DNA from: an uncultured Flavobacteriales bacterium | GTDB taxonomy: Bacteria > Bacteroidota > Bacteroidia > Flavobacteriales_D > Sanyastnellaceae | DNA length: 20,256 nt | Direction: 5' to 3' | NCBI GenBank assembly: GCA_937967465.1 | Contig: CALBSW010000146.1 | Span: 1 to 20,256, forward strand | In this document: piece by piece, positions 15,806 through 20,256 of the stretch | Numbering within the stretch: the first letter of the stretch is position 1 | How the letters are laid out: each line of letters starts with the position of its first letter | The notes under the pieces: generated by a model | Told to the model about the DNA's origin: nothing | The model's database searches: none | The model's input: the letters and a program-made list of their open reading frames with translations, nothing else | Position numbers and translations under genes: made by a program

Positions 15806-16768
15806 ATGAATGCTCCTGACTCCACCCGCCAGCAAAGTGCTGACCTGCTCCTGATGATTCGGCCTGCGTCGTTTCGCATGAACGAGCAGACGGCGGTCAA
15901 CAATGCCTACCAACAGCCTGCAGACGCCGAAGTGGATACCGTGGCTGTGGCACAGGCTGAATTCGACGGCTTGGTCGACCGACTGCGCGACCATGGCATC
16001 ACGGTGTGCGTTCAGGACGACGACGCCGACCGCGACACCCCGGACGCCCTCTTCCCCAACAATTGGGTGAGCTTCCACGCAGATGGCCGGGTGGGACTCT
16101 ACCCCATGTTTGCTGTGAACCGCCGCCGCGAGCGGCGCGAAGACCTCTTGCTGAGGCTGGCCACCGACCACGTCCGCCACATCGAGGAATTCGTCGACTT
16201 CACGGAGTTCGAGGAGCACAATGTCTTCCTGGAAGGAACCGGAAGTCTCATTTTGGACCGCGTCAACAGGGTGGCCTACGCCTCTCTCGGCCCCCGCACG
16301 GACGAGCAAGCCACCCGGCAGTTCTGTGACACTTTCGGCTACGACCTGGTCTCCTTCACGGCTTGTCAGACATCGGGTGACACCTCGGCCCCCATCTACC
16401 ACACGAATGTCATGCTGGCCATCGGAACCCAATGGGCGGTGGTCTGCGACAGCATCATTCCCGATGCGGCCGAACGACAGCATGTGCTGGACGCCCTCAC
16501 CCGTTCCGGACGCACCGTCATCCGCATCACGGCCGATCAAGTCAATGGCTTTGCCGGCAATGTGCTCGAAGTCCGGAATTCCTCCGGCGAGCGATTCATC
16601 GCCATGTCCAGCGCCGCGCACAATGCGTTCACGCCGGAACAACGCGACCGTCTGTCGGACTTTGCCACCCTCGTGCACGCCCCCATTCCCACCATTGAAC
16701 ACCTCGGTGGCGGCTCGGTCCGCTGCATGCTCGCCGAAGTGTTCCTCCCTCCTGCTGACGCCCTCTGA
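15806..16768 (+). CDS. ctlX: CtlX-like citrulline/arginine hydrolase (amidinotransferase fold)
   Basis: 320 aa, cytoplasmic. It matches the CtlX-type arginine-deiminase-related family: LMIRPASFRMNEQTAVNN at the start, LFPNNWVSFHADGRVGLYPM, HNVFLEGTGSLILDR (Glu143), IYHTNVMLAIG with the catalytic His199 and GGGSVRCMLAEV with the nucleophile Cys307. All expected catalytic residues are present, in contrast to the protein encoded just upstream. The family is named for citrulline use in Francisella; arginine or related guanidines are other possible substrates, so the symbol is by family only. The frame extends to 15773, but the ATG at 15806 is 2 nt after the upstream stop and fits the family start. 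argS follows after 2 nt. Confidence 0.88.
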   Translation: MNAPDSTRQQSADLLLMIRPASFRMNEQTAVNNAYQQPADAEVDTVAVAQAEFDGLVDRLRDHGITVCVQDDDADRDTPDALFPNNWVSFHADGRVGLYPMFAVNRRRERREDLLLRLATDHVRHIEEFVDFTEFEEHNVFLEGTGSLILDRVNRVAYASLGPRTDEQATRQFCDTFGYDLVSFTACQTSGDTSAPIYHTNVMLAIGTQWAVVCDSIIPDAAERQHVLDALTRSGRTVIRITADQVNGFAGNVLEVRNSSGERFIAMSSAAHNAFTPEQRDRLSDFATLVHAPIPTIEHLGGGSVRCMLAEVFLPPADAL

Positions 16769-16770
16769 AC

Positions 16771-18558
16771 ATGCGCCTCGACCAACAGCTGCAAGCCCTG
16801 GCTGCACAAGCCTTCCAATCGTGCTTTGATGCGGCCTTGCCCGCCTCGGACTTCTCCATTCAGAAAACCCGAAAGGAGTTTGCCGGAGACCGCACCCTCG
16901 TCTGCTTCCCATTGGCACGACACAGCCGAATGAAGCCGGACGCCACGGCGGAGGCCCTCGGCCAGGCCATGGTGGAAGCCGATGGCCCCGTCCTCGGATA
17001 CAATGTGGTCAAGGGATTCCTCAACCTCGAGCTGGACCCGGTCTTGTGGCGCGACTGGCTGCTTCAAGAGGCGGCCCATGCAGACTATGGGCGCCGGCCT
17101 GCGGGAAGCGCTCCCCACGTCATGGTGGAGTACAGCTCCCCCAATACCAACAAACCGCTGCACCTCGGCCACTTGCGGAACAACTTCCTCGGCCACTCGG
17201 TCAGCCGCATCCTCGAGGCCCAAGGCCACACGGTGACCAAGGTGCAGATCATCAACGACCGGGGCATCCACATCTGCAAATCCATGGTGGCCTGGCGCAA
17301 ATTCGGGGAAGGCGAAACTCCGGAGTCCAGTGGGCTCAAAGGAGACAAGCTCGTGGGCAAGTACTACGTGGCCTTTGACCAAGCCTACAAGGCTGAGGTC
17401 CAAGGCCTCATCGATGGCGGCATGGACAAGGCGGCGGCCGAGAAGCAAGCCCCCATTCTCCTCGAAGCACAGGAAACGCTGCGGCTGTGGGAAGATGGAG
17501 ACGCCGCCACGGTGGACCTCTGGAAGACCATGAATGGCTGGGTGTATGCGGGATTTGACACCACCTACGCCACCATGGGCGTCGAATTCGACAAGCTTTA
17601 TTACGAAAGCGACACCTACCTCATCGGAAAGGACCGGGTCATGGAAGGCGTCGAGCGCGGCGCATTCGAGCAGCGTGAAGACGGCTCCGTGTGGGTCGAC
17701 TTGTCGGAAGACGGGCTCGATGAGAAGCTTCTCCTGCGTCAAGACGGCACCGCAGTGTACATGACCCAGGACATTGGCACTGCCCTGCTCCGATTCCAGG
17801 ACGTCCCGGACCTCGACCGGCAGGTCTACACTGTGGGCAACGAACAGGAATACCACTTCAAGGTGCTGTTCCTGGTGTTGGGCAAACTCGGATTCGAACA
17901 AGCCCAGCGCTGCCACCACCTGAGTTACGGCATGGTCGAATTGCCGGAAGGCAAGATGAAATCCCGCGAAGGCACTGTGGTCGACGCGGACGACCTCATG
18001 GACGAGATGTTCCGCATTGCCCGGGACATCGCGGCCGAGGCCGGCAAACTCGAAGGGTTGAGTGACGCCGAGCAACAAGAGGTATTCCAACGGGTTGGAC
18101 TCAGCGCCCTCAAATACTACTTGCTCAAGGTGGACCCGAAAAAGAACATGATGTTCGATCCCAAAGCCTCCATCGACTTCTATGGAAATACCGGGCCGTT
18201 CATCCTCTTCAACTACGTTCGCGGACGCAGTGTGTTGCGCAAGGCAGAAGCTGAAGGCCTCGCCCTTCCAACGGATGGCATCGCCACCCCTGGCGCAGAC
18301 GAAATGGACATGGTGGGCTTGCTCCACGACCTCCCCGATGTGGTGGCCGAGGCCGCGGAAACCTACAATCCTGCACTCATTGCAAACTGGTGCTATGACC
18401 TCACCAAGGCATACAGCAGCTATTACCAGGACCACAGCATTCTCGGCGCAGACGATGAGGCTGCCCGGAACTTGCGCATTGTACTCACAGAGCGGTTCAC
18501 CCGCACCTTGAATCTGGGCATGTCCCTGTTGGGCATCGCCCTGCCGGAGCGCATGTGA
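16771..18558 (+). CDS. argS: Arginine--tRNA ligase
   Basis: 595 aa, class I aminoacyl-tRNA synthetase that charges tRNA-Arg. The N-terminal additional domain includes KGFLNLEL (81-88). The catalytic signature is PNTNKPLHLGHLRNN with HLGH at 131-134, and KMKSREG (395-401) stands for KMSKS, as is usual in bacterial ArgRS. The C-terminal DALR anticodon-binding domain has the typical YNPALIANWCYDLTKAYSSYY and ends in LLGIALPERM. Full length and intact. It starts 2 nt after ctlX, so it appears to be transcribed with two guanidino-modifying enzymes; this may match charging supply to arginine turnover, which is inference. It meets the next gene tail to tail with no spacer. Confidence 0.97.
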   Translation: MRLDQQLQALAAQAFQSCFDAALPASDFSIQKTRKEFAGDRTLVCFPLARHSRMKPDATAEALGQAMVEADGPVLGYNVVKGFLNLELDPVLWRDWLLQEAAHADYGRRPAGSAPHVMVEYSSPNTNKPLHLGHLRNNFLGHSVSRILEAQGHTVTKVQIINDRGIHICKSMVAWRKFGEGETPESSGLKGDKLVGKYYVAFDQAYKAEVQGLIDGGMDKAAAEKQAPILLEAQETLRLWEDGDAATVDLWKTMNGWVYAGFDTTYATMGVEFDKLYYESDTYLIGKDRVMEGVERGAFEQREDGSVWVDLSEDGLDEKLLLRQDGTAVYMTQDIGTALLRFQDVPDLDRQVYTVGNEQEYHFKVLFLVLGKLGFEQAQRCHHLSYGMVELPEGKMKSREGTVVDADDLMDEMFRIARDIAAEAGKLEGLSDAEQQEVFQRVGLSALKYYLLKVDPKKNMMFDPKASIDFYGNTGPFILFNYVRGRSVLRKAEAEGLALPTDGIATPGADEMDMVGLLHDLPDVVAEAAETYNPALIANWCYDLTKAYSSYYQDHSILGADDEAARNLRIVLTERFTRTLNLGMSLLGIALPERM

Positions 18559-18906
18559 TCAACCCGCCACGCGGCGGCGGATGACTTGATTGCCGAAGTC
18601 CAATCGGACTTCTTCCGGAACATCCTTTCCGGTATCGATGACATGCTGACTGACGCCGGGGACACATTCGATGTCCACGGCACGTCCTTCCGCCCATGCC
18701 ACCTTGCAGTGGGTCGCCACCGTCGTTTCCACGGTCAACATCAGCTGGCCCTCTTCTGGACGCGATAGATCCACAACACGCGCGTATTCTCCTGTGATCT
18801 TCCCCTTGCTCAGCATGGCAATGAACCGGCGGTACAGCACGTAGAGGAACATCGCCATCAAGGCGACAAACAAGACTTGGCTGAGGAGGTCGAGTGTGTT
18901 CTGCAT
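18559..18906 (-). CDS. Small single-pass membrane protein of unknown function
   Basis: 115 aa. One transmembrane helix near the N-terminus (about 8-26, VLFVALMAMFLYVLYRRF), then a small soluble domain rich in beta-strand pattern (QLMLTVETTVATHCKVAW, EEVRLDFGNQVIRRRV). I do not recognise the family. It starts 3 nt after the stop of the DUF493 gene and probably forms a two-gene operon with it. Its stop directly abuts the argS stop (convergent, zero spacing), so any terminator must lie inside a coding region. Confidence 0.75.
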   Translation of the reverse strand: MQNTLDLLSQVLFVALMAMFLYVLYRRFIAMLSKGKITGEYARVVDLSRPEEGQLMLTVETTVATHCKVAWAEGRAVDIECVPGVSQHVIDTGKDVPEEVRLDFGNQVIRRRVAG

Positions 18907-18909
18907 GGG

Positions 18910-19182
18910 TCAGAGTGAGAAAATGCCCCCAATGGCGCTCACGGCGCGGTAACGGTCAAACACGACGTCTGCATTGTCCACGGTCTCGAGGATGGTCAGG
19001 GCGACGTACTTGCCTCCACCACTGGCCTTGCGCTTGACCTCGACCTTATCGGGAAACTTGGAGAGAACGGCCTCGATCCGATCCGGCTGATTGGGAGCGA
19101 TGAACTTGAACATGTACTCCGAAGGCCACGTGTGGTGGGCATCCAACTGGGCCCGCAAGCCGGCCATGCGCTCATCCTCCAT
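18910..19182 (-). CDS. DUF493 family protein (YbeD-like)
   Basis: 90 aa, cytoplasmic. The pattern YMFKFIAPNQPDRIEAVLSKFP then KYVALTILETVDNADVVFDRYRAVSAIGGIFSL is typical of DUF493/YbeD-type small alpha-beta proteins, whose E. coli member is a putative lipoate-metabolism regulator; the function is not settled. The frame is open up to 19299 but the part before 19182 runs through a terminator hairpin and promoter, so I chose the ATG at 19182. The promoter match (TTTG-N17-TACCTTCG) ends only 5 nt before this ATG, so the message would have a very short leader or none. It is the first gene of a two-gene operon. Confidence 0.88.
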   Translation of the reverse strand: MEDERMAGLRAQLDAHHTWPSEYMFKFIAPNQPDRIEAVLSKFPDKVEVKRKASGGGKYVALTILETVDNADVVFDRYRAVSAIGGIFSL

Positions 19183-19187
19183 GACTG

Positions 19188-19216
19188 CGAAGGTAGACCA
19201 CACACCCGGTCCCAAA
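19188..19216 (-). promoter_or_regulatory. Bacteroidota-type promoter of the DUF493 operon
   Basis: Minus strand: TTTG (19216-19213), 17-nt spacer, TACCTTCG (19195-19188), matching 7 of 8 positions of TAnnTTTG. The box ends 5 nt before the ATG at 19182, so transcription should begin at or a few bases before the start codon. The hairpin of the upstream gene ends 3 nt before the -33 element. Confidence 0.6.
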
Positions 19217-19219
19217 GCG

Positions 19220-19249
19220 GAAAGGGGCACCCGCATGGGCGCCCCTTTC
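19220..19249 (-). terminator. Stem-loop terminator of the cysteine-repeat gene
   Basis: Arms GAAAGGGGCACCC and GGGCGCCCCTTTC form a 13-bp stem with one A-C mismatch around a GCAT loop. It lies 46 nt after the stop codon at 19296 on the minus strand. There is no long T run after it on either strand (CGCTTT follows on the minus strand), so Rho-independent strength is uncertain; A-rich/T-rich outer arm bases are typical of Bacteroidota terminators. Confidence 0.6.
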
Positions 19250-19295
19250 GCATCTGGTTCTCGTGAGGAAGATGTGGTGGCTTCCTCCTGCGCGA

Positions 19296-20256
19296 TCATT
19301 CCGCGCAGTCCGATCCGTAGATCTGGAAGAAGTCCAGCAGGTCGTTGATGTTGATTGTACCATCACCGTTGAGGTCACCCGGGCACGGCGGCGTGTATTC
19401 GCAGCTGCCGTCGTTGGTGTTGGCGAGCGGGTTGAAGTTCTCGGCCATCGGATCGGTGCACCCCTCGAGCGGGAGAATGCAACCGGAATCGAAGTTGGCC
19501 GTCGGATCGTAGTTCAACGCCGTCTCATCCGTACAACCGGGGTACAAGCAGGAGCCGTCGTCCACCAGTGCGTCTGCACTGTAGTTCGCGGCAGCAGCAT
19601 CGGTACAGCCCTCCGCCGGGTAGGCGCAGAAGCCAGCCACATTGGCGTTCGGGTCGTAGTTGTCGGCTTCCTCATCCATACAGCCGAGGAACAAGCAGGA
19701 GCCATCGTCCACCAGGGCGGTGTCGTCATAGTTCACAGCCTCGCTGTTGGTGCAGCCCTCCATCGGATAGGAGCACTCTCCCTCGACGTTGGCGGAAGCG
19801 TCGTAGTTGTCGGCTTCCGAATCCATACAGCCAACCAACAAGCAGGAGCCATCGTCCACCAGGGCAGTGTCGTCGAAGTTCACAGCCTCGCTGTTGGTGC
19901 AGCCTTCCATCGGATAAGTGCACTCTCCGGCCACATTGGCACCTGCATCATAGTTGTCGGCTTCGGGATCCATGCATCCAACAAACAAGCAGGAGCCATC
20001 GTCGTCCGTGGCAGCCGCCATGAAGTTCACCGCAGCGGCTTCGGTACAACCTGCCACCTCCAGCTCATCGCACACACCATCGCCATCGGCGTCGTTCATG
20101 CACGTCTCACCGTCGCAGTCGTAGATGCCCGTGTAAGCGCAGCTTCCATCATCGTAGGTCGCACCATCGACGTAGTTGCAGGCCTCGAGGTCCGTGCAGC
20201 CGCAGCCGGGATTTCCGATCGGGAAGGTCATGACGAGGTCGTTCTCACCGTCACCC
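19296..20256 (-). CDS. Secreted cysteine-rich GCTD-repeat protein, 5'-truncated by window edge
   Basis: At least 319 residues; the frame is open to the window edge (GDGENDLV before the first Met at 20231), so the start lies outside. It consists of ten units of about 24-25 residues, each GC-[TM]-D-x-x-A-x-N-[YF]-...-[DN]-D-G-S-C, with two Cys each. The first unit carries an insert with NDADGDGVCDELE, a thrombospondin-type-3-like Ca-binding loop. Units alternate in type, making a 49-residue (147-bp) super-repeat. The C-terminus has one dockerin/EF-hand-like loop, DLNGDGTININDLLDFFQIYG, and ends SDCAE. Such repeats are common in large secreted proteins of marine Bacteroidota; function is unknown and a structural, Ca-bound, disulfide-stabilised stalk is inference. 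No classical T9SS type-A tail is visible. A hairpin follows the gene. Confidence 0.9.
   Translation of the reverse strand, partial: GDGENDLVMTFPIGNPGCGCTDLEACNYVDGATYDDGSCAYTGIYDCDGETCMNDADGDGVCDELEVAGCTEAAAVNFMAAATDDDGSCLFVGCMDPEADNYDAGANVAGECTYPMEGCTNSEAVNFDDTALVDDGSCLLVGCMDSEADNYDASANVEGECSYPMEGCTNSEAVNYDDTALVDDGSCLFLGCMDEEADNYDPNANVAGFCAYPAEGCTDAAAANYSADALVDDGSCLYPGCTDETALNYDPTANFDSGCILPLEGCTDPMAENFNPLANTNDGSCEYTPPCPGDLNGDGTININDLLDFFQIYGSDCAE
19464..20051 (-). repeat. Four tandem 147-bp coding super-repeats
   Basis: Within the GCTD protein gene, four consecutive 147-bp blocks (20051-19905, 19904-19758, 19757-19611, 19610-19464) each encode a 24-residue GCTxxxAVN unit followed by a 25-residue GCMDxEADNYD unit. 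The middle two blocks are nearly identical at DNA level over long stretches (for example around 19700 and 19850), while the last block is clearly diverged. This fits recent unequal recombination inside the gene. Confidence 0.85.

Noticed and set aside
16537..18435. 632-codon open frame on the minus strand opposite argS
   Set aside because: It lies wholly antisense to the clearly conserved argS and ctlX genes, its translation has no recognisable domain, and long antisense frames are expected in GC-rich DNA with this codon use.
19464..20051. Possible CRISPR-like array from evenly spaced repeats
   Set aside because: The repeats are contiguous in one reading frame, vary as protein-coding repeats do, and have no unique spacers or cas genes.

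Overview
The window reads as a piece of a high-GC marine-type Bacteroidota chromosome, most likely Flavobacteriales-like. The pointers are: a folP-cdaA pair; a secreted choice-of-anchor-B (LVIVD) protein ending in a type IX secretion (T9SS) type-A sorting tail; a GCTDxxAxNYxxxAxxDDGSC cysteine-repeat protein; a DPP III lipoprotein; and TAnnTTTG-type -7 promoter boxes in place of E. coli-like promoters. The DNA is almost fully coding. No tRNA, rRNA, CRISPR array, insertion sequence or phage gene was seen, and no gene-free stretch exceeds about 110 bases.

Layout. (1) 1-1620, plus strand: the 3' part of folP (dihydropteroate synthase) overlapping cdaA (membrane diadenylate cyclase). (2) 1642-5421, minus strand: a three-gene unit read right to left, DPP III lipoprotein, then a 95-aa orphan-antitoxin-like protein (TGATG coupling), then a secreted LVIVD/T9SS protein (50-bp overlap). 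(3) 5529-11285, plus strand: an envelope and small-molecule run of lptF/G-type permease, two GT-B glycosyltransferases, an isopenicillin-N-synthase-family Fe/2OG oxygenase and a split YeeE/YedE transporter pair. (4) 11376-13506, plus strand: an HtrA/DegP periplasmic protease and a LON-substrate-binding-domain protein. (5) 13580-18558, plus strand: an unknown lipoprotein, a YCII-domain lipoprotein, two consecutive amidinotransferase-fold enzymes (an arginine-deiminase-like protein and a CtlX-like citrulline/arginine hydrolase) and argS, joined by ATGA overlaps or 2-nt gaps. (6) 18559-20256, minus strand: a small membrane protein, a DUF493 protein with its own promoter, a terminator hairpin, and the 3' part of a large secreted cysteine-repeat protein.

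How the genes fit together. Much of the window serves the cell envelope: lipopolysaccharide export, glycosyl transfer, periplasmic quality control, surface lipoproteins and T9SS export. The 13.5-18.6 kb unit joins guanidino-group (arginine/citrulline) chemistry to arginyl-tRNA synthesis. The most interesting points are an Asn where the catalytic His is expected in the first amidinotransferase-fold enzyme, the antitoxin-like gene without a toxin inside a peptidase operon, promoter boxes placed only 3-5 nt before start codons (possible leaderless mRNAs), and young 147-bp duplications in the repeat protein. I see no clear new defence or mobile system.
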